Origin: an uncultured Haliea sp.
Lineage (GTDB): Bacteria; Pseudomonadota; Gammaproteobacteria; Pseudomonadales; Halieaceae
DNA length: 64,000 nucleotides
Direction: 5' to 3'
Assembly (NCBI GenBank): GCA_913062625.1
Contig: CAJXWP010000004.1
Location: 33,398-97,397 of the forward strand
Shown: positions 18,267 through 27,180 of the stretch, one piece after another
How the letters are laid out: each line of letters begins with the position of its first letter
How positions within the stretch are numbered: position 1 is the first letter of the stretch
Notes under the pieces: model-generated
What the model was told of the DNA's origin: nothing
Databases searched by the model: none
The model's input: only the letters and a program-made list of their open reading frames with translations
Translations under genes and position numbers: made by a program

Positions 18267-19055
18267 TTAGGGATTACCCGGCCAGTCTTCCATGTCGATT
18301 AGCGGGTAAAATGCAAGTTGTATGCCTTCCATTATGTTGCTCTCGTTTTCCAGAATATTGCGCCGCCGTATATATCGACCTTTTGTTGAACGGCTGTCTA
18401 TCGCGTCGGTGGCATCGATCCCGCCGCGACCGTGAAATACAGGTTTCAATTCTGTGTCGTAGATAGTGACTTTCAAAGAGACCATTGCTGCCATCATGCT
18501 CCAGTCGAAACTGGCACTGACGCCATCCCCGGGGCCCTGCATGGTTGGGGTACGGGACACGCCATCCCAGCGCGCCAGATGTTTCATGCCGCCACTAAAT
18601 GATTCCTGAACTTCGACCAGGTCAGTAAATATAAAACCATCAATGCTAGAACTCTCGACTAATTCGTCGCGCACGCTATGCATGATCTGCGCAAATGTCT
18701 TGCCGTTAATCTTGCCGCTGGTTGGGTCCACCGGATTGCCAAAGGCGCGCACGGCAGTATTCCAACGTTGCTCAAACTCGCGCTGCGGCAGAACGGTAAA
18801 ACCATTTTCCTTGAGGTACTCTACTATTTTCGCGTCGATGCGTGGGGCTTCTTTTTTCAGATAGTTTCGCGACTGGGAACCGAGATTTACATGCGCAATA
18901 ACGACGATTTTCATCGGTTGTGCCTCGAGACGCTCCTGGTCGATCGAGGCGGGAAAAACCGTTGGATTGTAGGCCGGCGCCATACTGCAGGCGCTTAGCA
19001 GAGCAGCATAAACAAAAAAAACACCGTACCGGCAAAAAGTGTGTAGTCGACGCAT
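18267..19055 (-). CDS. Uncharacterised lipoprotein
   Basis: Protein of 262 aa from the ATG at 19055, chosen because GGGAG lies 6 nt upstream; an earlier in-frame start at 19085 lacks a site. The signal ends in the lipobox LLSAC, so it is a lipoprotein. The mature part begins KIVVIAHVNLGSQSRNYLKK and has mixed alpha/beta character with no motif I recognise. Precedes the carboxylesterase by 30 bp on the same strand. Function unknown. Confidence 0.75.
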   Translation of the reverse strand: MRRLHTFCRYGVFFVYAALLSACSMAPAYNPTVFPASIDQERLEAQPMKIVVIAHVNLGSQSRNYLKKEAPRIDAKIVEYLKENGFTVLPQREFEQRWNTAVRAFGNPVDPTSGKINGKTFAQIMHSVRDELVESSSIDGFIFTDLVEVQESFSGGMKHLARWDGVSRTPTMQGPGDGVSASFDWSMMAAMVSLKVTIYDTELKPVFHGRGGIDATDAIDSRSTKGRYIRRRNILENESNIMEGIQLAFYPLIDMEDWPGNP

Positions 19056-19215
19056 GCCTAACTCCCTGTTGTTATGTTGTACCATAGCTTAACAAAATCT
19101 ATTGCAGGACACAGCCTCACGGGTAAGAAAAACAACCCGCTCGATTAATCGATGTTGTGATACATGATAATCTTGCGCTTGTTGAAACAACTGTCGCAGG
19201 ACAAGGTGTTAACGA

Positions 19216-20013
19216 GTGCTGGATTTGTACGTGAAGCAGGTGGGAGAAGGCCCCGCGGTTATGTTGTTGCATGGCCTTTTTGGCGCGGGAGCTAACTTGG
19301 GTGGATTAGCGCGAGCTTTACGCAATAAGTTCACCGTGTTGAGCGTCGATTTGCCCAGCCATGGGCGTTCTGAATGGTTAAAAAATCCGAGTTTACCTGC
19401 AATGGCAAAGAGTGTGCAGCGTTGGATGGACACACAAGGGCTACCCCGGGCGCATCTGGTAGGCCATTCCCTGGGGGGCAAAGTAGCCATGCAGTTAGCC
19501 CTACAGTATCCGCAGCGAGTCGAATCGCTGGTGGTAGCGGATATCGCACCGGTGCAGTATTCGGCGCATCACGAGGCTGTCTTTGCTGCACTTCACGCGA
19601 TAGATGCCGCACAGTGTACCCGTCGTGAGCAAGCTGCCGAACTAATGGCGCAGCATGTAAAGGGGGAGGCATTGATACAGTTTTTGTTGATGAGTCTGCA
19701 GCGTGACGCAGGGGGAATATTGCGTTGGCGTTTTGATTTGCAGGGCCTCAGGACATCTTACTCATCAATGCTGGCAGCGCCGTCGGTTGAGTCGTCCTAT
19801 CCCGGCCCCGCACTGTTCATTAAAGGCGGCACGTCAGACTATATTTCAGAGGAATATTGGCCTGTGATTCAGCGGCTTTTTCCAGCGGCGTCAATAAAAA
19901 TAATGCCCGGTTGCGGCCATTGGTTGCACGCAGAAAAACCAGAGTTGTTCAACGGTATCGTGGAGCGCTTTCTTGTACCCCTAAAGCCACGTATGCTAGC
20001 GCCTGCGAAATAG
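19216..20013 (+). CDS. ybfF: YbfF-like alpha/beta-hydrolase esterase
   Basis: Cytosolic esterase of 265 aa resembling E. coli YbfF, which hydrolyses short acyl esters and acyl-CoA. Characteristic stretches are LLHGLFGAGANLGGLAR, VDLPSHGRSEW, and the nucleophile elbow GHSLGGKVAMQ with Ser85; the catalytic His is in GCGHWLHAEKPE. The start is GTG at 19216 with AAGG about 9 nt upstream; no other start keeps the first strand. A DUF3301 gene follows 21 bp downstream in the same direction. Confidence 0.87.
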   Translation: MLDLYVKQVGEGPAVMLLHGLFGAGANLGGLARALRNKFTVLSVDLPSHGRSEWLKNPSLPAMAKSVQRWMDTQGLPRAHLVGHSLGGKVAMQLALQYPQRVESLVVADIAPVQYSAHHEAVFAALHAIDAAQCTRREQAAELMAQHVKGEALIQFLLMSLQRDAGGILRWRFDLQGLRTSYSSMLAAPSVESSYPGPALFIKGGTSDYISEEYWPVIQRLFPAASIKIMPGCGHWLHAEKPELFNGIVERFLVPLKPRMLAPAK

Positions 20014-20034
20014 AACCAAGAGAGACCGGTTGGC

Positions 20035-20361
20035 GTGTATTTGACATTGGGCGAAATAATAAGTTTGTTTGCGTTCTGTTTGCTGTGCATGCATTTTTTG
20101 GCGGCTGTGCGTGTGAGGGAGCTGGCTTTGCAGGCGGTTGGACGCGCCAGTAAACACGATGAGTTCCAGTTGCTGGATCAGTCAGTGCACATACGTCGCA
20201 TGTCCCTCAGTCGAGATGACCGCGGCCGCTGGCATATCTGGCGTCAGTACCGATTCGACTACACTTACGAGGGAGTGGAGCGCCGTCAGGGCTTTGTCAT
20301 TATGCTGGGCAAGCAATTACAGTCTATCGTGGTGTCGGAAAGAGCCCCTACACTGCACTAG
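20035..20361 (+). CDS. DUF3301 domain protein
   Basis: Small protein of 108 aa with an N-terminal membrane segment (LGEIISLFAFCLLCMHFLA) and a cytosolic C-terminal part. The conserved pattern of aromatic and basic residues (DDRGRWHIWRQYRFDYTYEG) identifies the DUF3301 family of gammaproteobacteria. The function is not known. The GTG start at 20035 follows the ybfF-like stop by 21 bp. It converges with the aldehyde dehydrogenase. Confidence 0.75.
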   Translation: MYLTLGEIISLFAFCLLCMHFLAAVRVRELALQAVGRASKHDEFQLLDQSVHIRRMSLSRDDRGRWHIWRQYRFDYTYEGVERRQGFVIMLGKQLQSIVVSERAPTLH

Positions 20362-20378
20362 CGAGCCGGCATCAACGG

Positions 20379-21827
20379 CTATTTTTTGATTTGTGAGTCC
20401 AACATATTAGCGACTTTCTGCCCGTAGGGAGGTAGTGTGCCAGCCAGCTTGGCCATGTCTACAAAACCTTCTCGGTAGACGCCGCGGGCGTGGCTGAAGG
20501 TGCGAAAGCCGTCACGGCCCCGGTAGTTGCCCATCCCGCTATGGCCAACGCCGCCGAACGGTAAGTCATCGCAGCCGACGTGGAGAGCAATAGCGTTTAC
20601 CGCAACGCCCCCGGAAAGTGTTTCGTTGATGACTTTATCCTGTTCCGCTTTATCCTTGCCGAAGTAATACAGAGCCAGTGGTCGTTCGCGAGCATTGATG
20701 AAATCAATGACGTCCTCCAAATTTTCGTAGGCTTTGATATTTAGCATGGCACCGAAAATTTCATCCTGCATGCAGGCAAAATCATCGTCAGGATTGATGA
20801 TGAGGTGCAGGGCAATCTTATGATCACTGCGCTCGGAAAATGCTTCTCCGGGCGGACACAGGGGAATAACTCTGGCGCCTTTGTTAGAGGCCTCATCAAT
20901 GTAGCCTTTCACACGATCGTAGTGCCGTTCATTGATGCAGGCGACAAAATCAGGGTTATCCTGAATAGTGGGGTACTGTTCCGCTATCACCGCCTTGCAG
21001 CGATTAATAAAAGCCTCCATGCGGCTGTGCGGTACAAAGCAGTAATCCGGGCTGACACACAGCTGACCACCGTTCATAGACTTGCCTGTGATGATGCGTT
21101 CGGCTGCTAGGTGAATGTCACAGTCCTCGCCGATAACAACAGGCGACTTGCCGCCTAGCTCCAGCGTAACGGGCACCATGTTTTCTGAGGCAGCACGCAT
21201 CACCAGTCGTCCAATGCTGGTGGCGCCGGTGAAGATCAGGTGATCGAGCGGCAGGGCAGAAAAGGCGGCTCCGACTTCCGGTCCGCCGGCGATGACCGTG
21301 ATCTCCGACTCCTCAAAGTACTGCGCAAACAACGTACGCATGATCTCAGCCGTGTGTGGGGTATACTCCGAAGGCTTAATCATGGCGCGGTTGCCTGCGC
21401 CCAGTACATCTGCAAGTGGACTGAAAATCATGTTTACAGGCACATTCCACGGCGTCATGATACCCACTACACCTTTAGGCTGATGGTGCACCTGCGCCTT
21501 GGCGCCAAGGAAATTCATGGGCATGAACGGGGTGCGCTTTTCCGGCTTCATCCATTTTTTGAGATTTTTCTTTACGAACTTAAGACTGCCGATAGAGGTC
21601 ATGATATCGGTCATTAGTGTCACGTATTTCGAGCGACAACCGAAGTCGTTATTCACGGCTTCACAGATTGCTTCTTTGTTGTCGACCAGTAAGGCGATAC
21701 AACGATCGATGCGGTCTATCCGAGTGGCAAGTGCGACGGTGCCTTCGGCGCAAAAAGCACGTCGCTGATTGTCGAGTATGAGCCGCAGTTCTGCGACTGC
21801 AGCGCTTTCTTTTAATGATGCATTCAT
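20379..21827 (-). CDS. Coniferyl-aldehyde-type aldehyde dehydrogenase
   Basis: NAD(P)-dependent aldehyde dehydrogenase of 482 aa. The catalytic cysteine is in GGQLCVSPDY and the general base Glu in VTLELGGKSPVV. The C-terminal LPFGGVGHSGMGNYRGRDGF is typical of the group that includes coniferyl aldehyde dehydrogenases and fatty aldehyde dehydrogenases; it also lacks the long N-terminus of betaine-aldehyde types. GAGGA lies 7 nt upstream of the ATG. It begins 21 bp after the GMC oxidoreductase stop on the same strand, so the pair probably oxidises an alcohol to the aldehyde and then to the acid. The substrate is not determined. Confidence 0.9.
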   Translation of the reverse strand: MNASLKESAAVAELRLILDNQRRAFCAEGTVALATRIDRIDRCIALLVDNKEAICEAVNNDFGCRSKYVTLMTDIMTSIGSLKFVKKNLKKWMKPEKRTPFMPMNFLGAKAQVHHQPKGVVGIMTPWNVPVNMIFSPLADVLGAGNRAMIKPSEYTPHTAEIMRTLFAQYFEESEITVIAGGPEVGAAFSALPLDHLIFTGATSIGRLVMRAASENMVPVTLELGGKSPVVIGEDCDIHLAAERIITGKSMNGGQLCVSPDYCFVPHSRMEAFINRCKAVIAEQYPTIQDNPDFVACINERHYDRVKGYIDEASNKGARVIPLCPPGEAFSERSDHKIALHLIINPDDDFACMQDEIFGAMLNIKAYENLEDVIDFINARERPLALYYFGKDKAEQDKVINETLSGGVAVNAIALHVGCDDLPFGGVGHSGMGNYRGRDGFRTFSHARGVYREGFVDMAKLAGTLPPYGQKVANMLDSQIKK

Positions 21828-21848
21828 GTTCGATTCCTCTTTAGACGT

Positions 21849-23555
21849 TCACACTGTCGAGACGGCTGCGTCTTTCTGCACTTTTCTTTGTTTCGAGCTT
21901 TTGCTTAATCCTTGCGGCAGGGTGGTCTTTACGCCGGCGTCCTGTAACAGCATATCCGCGCATTTCTCAGCGATCATGACCGCCGGCGCATTCGTATTCC
22001 CGGATGTGATATTGGGCATAATGGAGGCGTCGGCAATGCGCAAGCGTTTAATTCCGTGCACGCGCAGGCGGTCATCCACTACCGCCATTTTGTCGGAACC
22101 CATTTTGCAGGTTCCAACGGGATGGTAGACCGACTCTGCCTCCGCACGCACATAGTCGAGAATCTGCTCATCCGTTTCGGTAAGCGCACCGGGTCTGAAT
22201 TCCTCGCCGCGGTAATGTTTCAAGGCGGGTGCTAGGAAGATACCCCTCACTCTGCGAAAGGCGGCGATGATCGCTTTACGGTCGTTTTCGGTGTCGAGAT
22301 AATTAGCATGAATGCTCGGATGAACCAGCGGGTCTTTGCTGCGAATATGCACGCTGCCTCGACTCTCTGGACGCAGGTAGCACACTGTAGCGGTAGTTCC
22401 AGGTGCCGGTTTGAGATTTCCCTTGCTGTCGGGTTCACTGGCAGCAGGCGCGAAATGGATTTGGGAATCGGCCCTAGTCGCGTCATCGGTACTGCGAAAG
22501 AATACGCCGACCTGTGCTGCCGGGTGAGCCAGCAGACCGGTTCCTTTGATTAGGTACTTGAGTAAATTTTTAGCCATGGCCAGCGGGCGAGTTTCCTCAT
22601 AGAACGTCGTTACGCCGTTTAGTCCCTGCTGAACATTCACGGTCAGGTGATCCTGCAGATTCTCGCCTACTCCGGGGAGGTGGTGTTTGACCTCTACGTC
22701 TACTGACTCAAGATGTTGCTGATCACCGACTCCTGACAGCTCCAACAGCTGCGGCGAGTTAATCACGCCGCCGCAAAGTATCGTCTCATGGCGAGCATAA
22801 GCGCGCTCGAGACGTGAGCCTTTCTTTGCGTCCACTCGGTATTCGACGCCGATAGCTTCACCGTCTTCAATAAGAACGCGCTCACACAATGCGCCGGTGA
22901 CGACGGTGAGATTGGGACGGCTTTTGCACGCTTTTAAAAAAGTGCGGGCAGAACTCTGACGGCGCCCTTTGCGAATGTTGGTCTGATAATACCCAGCGCC
23001 TTCTTGGCTGGCGCCGTTGAAATCTGCATTGTAGGGGATGTCACATTGAATGGAGGCTTCGATGAAGATGTCCGCCAGATCCATTTTTTGATCATTGGCA
23101 AAGTCCTCAACCCACAGTGGCCCGCCATAACCGTGCCATTCATCGGCACCTTCGGCCTTGTGCTCTGAACGCTTGAAGTAGGGCAGTACTTCCTCATAAG
23201 ACCAGCCGACGTTGCCCATCTCACTCCAGTGGTCATAATCCTCGCGCTGTCCTCGGATGTACACCATACCGTTAATGCAGCTGGTGCCGCCCAGCACCTT
23301 ACCGCGAGGCCAGGAAATGCGCCGATGATGCATATTGGGGTCCGCTTCGGTCTCGTAGCACCAGTTGACCTTTGGGTTCTTCATGAGAAAAGCGAAACCC
23401 AGCGGAATATGGATGAGGGGGAAGGTGTCCTTGCCGCCGGCTTCGAGCAGCAGCACACGTCGACTAGACTCGCGCGACAGTCGGTAGGCGAGCGCGCATC
23501 CTGCAGAGCCAGCGCCCACGATGATGTAGTCATAGGTGGTAGGGTTTTCGAGCAT
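21849..23555 (-). CDS. GMC-family FAD alcohol oxidoreductase
   Basis: Choline-dehydrogenase-like flavoprotein of 568 aa. The FAD-binding loop IIVGAGSAGC is at about 11-20; the ATG at 23555 is chosen because AAGG lies 9 nt upstream and it places the FAD fold at the usual distance (an earlier in-frame start at 23636 does not). SWPRGKVLGGTSCINGMVYI is the GMC signature, and the active-site His/Asn pair is in VYHPVGTCKMGSD and SGNTNAPAV. Members oxidise primary alcohols, including choline, terpene and aliphatic alcohols. Operon with the aldehyde dehydrogenase. Confidence 0.9.
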   Translation of the reverse strand: MLENPTTYDYIIVGAGSAGCALAYRLSRESSRRVLLLEAGGKDTFPLIHIPLGFAFLMKNPKVNWCYETEADPNMHHRRISWPRGKVLGGTSCINGMVYIRGQREDYDHWSEMGNVGWSYEEVLPYFKRSEHKAEGADEWHGYGGPLWVEDFANDQKMDLADIFIEASIQCDIPYNADFNGASQEGAGYYQTNIRKGRRQSSARTFLKACKSRPNLTVVTGALCERVLIEDGEAIGVEYRVDAKKGSRLERAYARHETILCGGVINSPQLLELSGVGDQQHLESVDVEVKHHLPGVGENLQDHLTVNVQQGLNGVTTFYEETRPLAMAKNLLKYLIKGTGLLAHPAAQVGVFFRSTDDATRADSQIHFAPAASEPDSKGNLKPAPGTTATVCYLRPESRGSVHIRSKDPLVHPSIHANYLDTENDRKAIIAAFRRVRGIFLAPALKHYRGEEFRPGALTETDEQILDYVRAEAESVYHPVGTCKMGSDKMAVVDDRLRVHGIKRLRIADASIMPNITSGNTNAPAVMIAEKCADMLLQDAGVKTTLPQGLSKSSKQRKVQKDAAVSTV

Positions 23556-23963
23556 GGCGCATAACCTTCTGTTTGAGCGATTGCAGGGTGCCTCCACACC
23601 TGCTTGGGCGCAGACATAGAGGGCGAACACAGCCAAATGAACAAAATCTGATTATTGTTCATTGTCAGCCGTTGGTCAAGTTAGCAGCGTTTTAAAGCTC
23701 AAACGGTTGTTCGCCATGGCCCTCAAGGCAAGCGATAGAGACCCTAGGTCAGCCGCAACTGTCAGTTGTCGGGGAATGACTGAAGCGTATGGCCATCTCA
23801 GGACCGGTTTTGGCAGGGCCACATCAGCGTTTGATGCTTGGCGCATGGCATCTGCGGCAAAGGCGGATGCCGACGACTGCTAGATAACTGTCTAGCAACG
23901 CAGGCGGAGCGACACGCTAATCATAAGTGGGTGTTGAGGTGTGCTCCTTCTACTGTGCCGTGC
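23556..23963. other. Intergenic region without a recognised gene
   Basis: About 400 bp between the GMC gene start and the 3' end of the broken multicopper oxidase. Short open frames occur, none with a credible ribosome site or family resemblance. The GMC-ALDH operon promoter should lie in its left part; I see no strong consensus. Confidence 0.4.
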
Positions 23964-25112
23964 CTATTCAGGGTTAGAGTACCCATAGGCCGCAGGCCAA
24001 TCGCTCATTTGCGCTGGTGGTGCAGGGCACTTGTCTGCTGCAGGTAGGGCCTGGCCCGATGCACAATCGCTGGGGCAGAAGCCCTGGTCATCGCACTTTG
24101 CACCCACAGCCACGGGCCCCGTCACGCCCCAATTACCATCAGCACATGCGGACTGGGTATTTTGCATCATGCCTCGGTCTTCGTGACCTAAAATGTGGCA
24201 ATGGTTCACGAACACACCTGTGAAGCCTTTCGCTACGTACAGGAACCTGGCATGGCCCCAGGGTTTAGTTTCATCGAAAGGATTTGAATTAGGCGGGCGC
24301 TCGTCCGGCACGTCATCCACGTTTTTGGCTTTTTTTCATCCCACACCCGTTCCTGCGGGGTCTTCGGCGCCTGCGGGAGGGGCAATGTATCCCTCCACAC
24401 AGGGTGTTTGAACTCATTCGGCGTGCGATTAGACATGCTTAAGAGCTGAAACGGGTTCTGATGGATGTGAAACGGGTGGGCAACATTGAGGCTGTTGTTC
24501 CATAGTGTCCACTGCTGGGGCACGTCCATAGTGAGTGTCTCGTTGGCGCAGTCGGAATTATATTTCGCTTGAGTAATCCAGAATTGAGTTGTAACGCCTT
24601 TAGCCTGATTAACCATTTGATAGTAATTGACCATTGACCATTGACCATTGACCATTGACCATTGACCATTGACTAGCATCGCATTGGTGTTATTTGCGCC
24701 GTCGAGACCGGGTGATTTTTCTTGGACCTGCTGAACGACCATTAATCGATCCTTTAGCGCTGCGCCCCCTTTCGTTTTGAAGTACTCGTCCAGCTGATCA
24801 TCAAACTCGCCACGCACTTCAAACGTGCCGACCAGTCCATTCAGCACCTTCGTTCAGCTCGACGATATCGGTCTTATAGACGGCCTGAGAGTGAGCAGGC
24901 GGTAGTAAATCATTGGTCGATGAAGAATCATCCGAGTAGGCCCCTAGCACCAAAACACTTGCAACAATTGCAGAACAGGTACGGAGACGAAGAACGTCGG
25001 GCAATGTCTGCGCGCTCTTTGGCTGCACGTTAACGCCGCGGGGGAAATGGAACTTCAGCCATAAGCTACACCTCTTGATTGGATAGTTACTGAGCAGACT
25101 AATAACCAGCAT
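23964..25112 (-). pseudogene. Broken multicopper oxidase
   Basis: Three minus-strand frames make up one decayed gene. The 5' piece (24819-25112) encodes a signal-like segment ending VLGAY and then VYKTDIVELNEG. The middle piece (to about 24233) carries AHPFHIHQNPFQLL, the HxxHxH copper motif of the last cupredoxin domain. The 3' piece (23964-24320) carries VFVNHCHILGHEDRGMM, the His-Cys-His type 1/type 3 copper motif. The middle-to-3' break lies in an A7 run (coding strand, near 24330) where one more A restores the frame (WDEKKAKNVDDVPDE). A second shift lies near 24835. The combined ~400 codons are too short for a three-domain oxidase, so domains 1 and 2 seem deleted. Confidence 0.8.
24626..24673. 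repeat. Heptanucleotide tandem repeat (ATTGACC)
   Basis: Six perfect ATTGACC units plus a partial seventh copy of 6 nt, inside the broken multicopper oxidase. Three units are 21 bp, so the protein shows a 7-residue repeat (NGQWSMV). Because 7 is not a multiple of 3, gain or loss of a unit shifts the reading frame. Confidence 0.9.
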
Positions 25113-25200
25113 CGTGTCTGTCTGTCTGCCGGCAACGTAAATTCTCTGATTATTAGGATTAAGCTAAGCTATAATCATGTAAGTTAGACGTTACGGCCAA

Positions 25201-25330
25201 TTCATGTCAAAGCAAGGGTGAGCCAACACACTAGTCGAGAGTGCTACCGAGCACCCTGTATAGCTCGATTGATGACTGACGGTGGCGTCCCCTTCAGTAA
25301 GCCGAGCTTTATGTACACCCCCTTGTATTG
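25201..25330 (+). repeat. Diverged interspersed repeat, copy 1
   Basis: This stretch aligns by eye with 30195-30320 on the same strand. Shared blocks at identical spacing are GACTGACGGTG (25274), TTCAGTAAG (25293) and GAGCTTT (25304); the left part shares ATGTC.AAG.AAGG. It fills most of the 320-bp gap between the multicopper-oxidase remnant and the MosA/MosB-like remnant. No gene is visible in this copy. Confidence 0.6.
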
Positions 25331-25436
25331 CTCCGAACTGTCGATACCATCGAGACTTCGGCCATGGCTATTTTGAACGGTCGCCAGCAAGATGCGATAT
25401 TAATTTTTAACCTAATTAATTCGCGGAGTTCTTAGA

Positions 25437-26168
25437 GTGAGTCAGAGCAGTAATAACACAGATAAGCGTCATCATCTATCTTCGATGTTAATGCGAGAAA
25501 GTTTGCTGGATAAAGATGTAGAGCGATCAACTGAAATACCCGTTGTGAACATGCTGCCTTATGCACAGGTGGTCAAGCTTGGGGGCGTTCGATAATGAAC
25601 GCCGGTAGGGATATTACATTGCCCGTTGTGGACGAAATTGCGAAGTGTTTGGAAGAGCACAAACTAATTATTGGCACCGGTGGAGGTGCACGCAGCAGAC
25701 ATGTGCTTTCTATAGCGATCGACATTGGTATGCGTACGGGCGTATTGGCCGAATTAGCTCAAGCGGATGCCTTAGGTAACGCTCATATTTTGGGTACTTT
25801 GTTGGTACCTTATGGGGTGGTAGCGATACCTCCTAAGGTCGGCAGTATACCTCCTCACCGAACAGATGCTGGTTCATTGTTGTTGTCTGAATGCTTTGGC
25901 TGTAAACGATTAACGTTAGTTACTGACGTTGACGGTTTGTATGATAAAGATCCCAATAAAAATAGTGGCGTTACGCTCATTGATGGAATTTCAGTATCTG
26001 ACATAAAAAAGTGGATATAAAACATTAACTTTTAAAGTGATATTGTTAGACATCTTGCCTAACGGGCGATTGATTAAAGAGTTTAAAATTTTGAATATAG
26101 CTGAACCGGGACGTTTCACAGTAACCTTAAACGGAGAGCATGATGAAACGATTGTGCATGCACACTAG
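25437..26168 (+). pseudogene. Degenerate molybdenum-storage protein (MosA/MosB-like)
   Basis: The sequence resembles the Azotobacter molybdenum-storage subunits (amino acid kinase fold, binding polyoxomolybdate). A GTG start at 25437 with GGAG 8 nt upstream opens a frame with RESLLDKDVE and YAQVVKLGG. The frame breaks in a G5 run near 25580; one more G would give KLGGRSIMNAGRDI. It continues with KLIIGTGGGARSRHVLSIA, HILGTLLVPYGVV, then IPPHRTDAGSLLLSECFG and VTDVDGLYDKDPN. About 35 residues are missing between GVV and IPPHR. A stop (TAA) near 26018 follows DIKKWI, and the family C-terminus continues out of frame as FKILNIAEPGRFTVTLNGEH up to TAG 26166. It lies just upstream of modA. Confidence 0.75.
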
Positions 26169-26172
26169 TGTG
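26154..26172. promoter_or_regulatory. Overlapping palindromes before modA
   Basis: GTGCATGCAC (26154-26163) and CACACTAGTGTG (26161-26172) are both perfect palindromes, overlap by 3 bp and end 13 bp before the modA ATG. They do not resemble the ModE site of E. coli. They may be an operator or a chance feature. Confidence 0.3.
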
Positions 26173-26185
26173 GTGATCCCTAGAT

Positions 26186-27115
26186 ATGTTAAGTGTTAAA
26201 TTTCTAATGGGCTTAAATACGATCGTGCGAGAGGTAAAAAAAGTTTTAAAATTAAGCTTGTGTGCCGTGCTGGTCATAGCGGGGTGCGGTGAGGTGAAAA
26301 ATACAGACGAGGCTATTTTAGTTTTCGCGGCGGCCAGTTTACGTGATGTAATGAAGGAAATTGGCACAAATTATGAGCAGTCAACAGGTGATTCTATAGT
26401 GTTTAATTTTGCTGGCTCTAATGTTTTGGCTCAACAAATTGAAGCGTCTGCGCAGGCTGACATCTATCTTTCGGCAAATGTTCAATGGATGGATTATCTG
26501 ATGGATAAAGGCCTTGTAGCTCCTCGCAGTAAGAAGGTCTTTTTATCAAACAGCCTCGTCTTTATTGCTAACAAGCGCTCACAACTAGTATTGAATGCTC
26601 CACAAGATCTAAGCTCTTTATCTTTCCGGTTTTTATCTCTGGGTAACCCAGAGTCAGTTCCAGCAGGTCGATACGCGAAAGAGTATCTTAGCTCTTATCC
26701 TTTGGATGCTGCGCAGGCAAGCGTTCAGCCCTTGAATGAGCCTTTGAAAAAAAATAAAACTCTCTGGTCCAGTGTTGAAAATAAAATTCTGCCAGCTCCA
26801 AATGTAAAGGCTGCTACTAGTATGGTCGAAAGTATGCCTGATATTTTAGGCATCGTTTATAAGACAGATGCCCTGGCCTCTGATAAAGTTAAAATATTAT
26901 TCGAAGTGCAAAGTCATGAAAATAACTATAGCCCTCGCGTACAGTATTTAGCGGCACGTGTAAAAAAATCATTTAGTGAAAAGGATAAATCTGATGACGT
27001 TAAACATATGAGAGAGCTACATGCGGCAAAGATGAATAGTTTTCTTAAGTACTTGTTGGAAGAGGAAGCTAGAGAAGTATTTAAAGCTCATGGCTTTAAT
27101 ACTGACATACATTAA
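26186..27115 (+). CDS. modA: Molybdate-binding lipoprotein ModA
   Basis: Periplasmic molybdate/tungstate-binding component of an ABC importer, 309 aa. The signal ends in lipobox VIAGC, so it is lipid-anchored. Ligand-loop motifs of the family are present: VFAAASLRDVM, FNFAGSNVLAQQI, DIYLSANVQWMD, PAGRYAKEYL and GIVYKTDALAS. It is longer than typical ModA (about 250 aa) because of a longer N-terminus and a C-terminal insertion (KKSFSEKDKSDDVKHMREL). The start is uncertain; ATG 26207 is an alternative. modB and modC follow. AT-rich codon use contrasts with the genes before 24 kb. Confidence 0.88.
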   Translation: MLSVKFLMGLNTIVREVKKVLKLSLCAVLVIAGCGEVKNTDEAILVFAAASLRDVMKEIGTNYEQSTGDSIVFNFAGSNVLAQQIEASAQADIYLSANVQWMDYLMDKGLVAPRSKKVFLSNSLVFIANKRSQLVLNAPQDLSSLSFRFLSLGNPESVPAGRYAKEYLSSYPLDAAQASVQPLNEPLKKNKTLWSSVENKILPAPNVKAATSMVESMPDILGIVYKTDALASDKVKILFEVQSHENNYSPRVQYLAARVKKSFSEKDKSDDVKHMRELHAAKMNSFLKYLLEEEAREVFKAHGFNTDIH

Positions 27116-27180
27116 ACAGCATTTGCAGCGCACTTAAAGCATTGATGTCACGCAATTTTTAATTTCGAAAGGTTACTTTC

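Noticed and set aside
24626..24673. Short tandem array as a CRISPR
   Set aside because: Units are 7 bp without spacers; the 6-, 8- and 10-bp arrays elsewhere fail for the same reason, and no cas gene is present.
23964..24847. Programmed frameshifting in the multicopper oxidase
   Set aside because: The A7 run could allow slippage, but a second frame change and missing domains in the same gene make decay the simpler reading.
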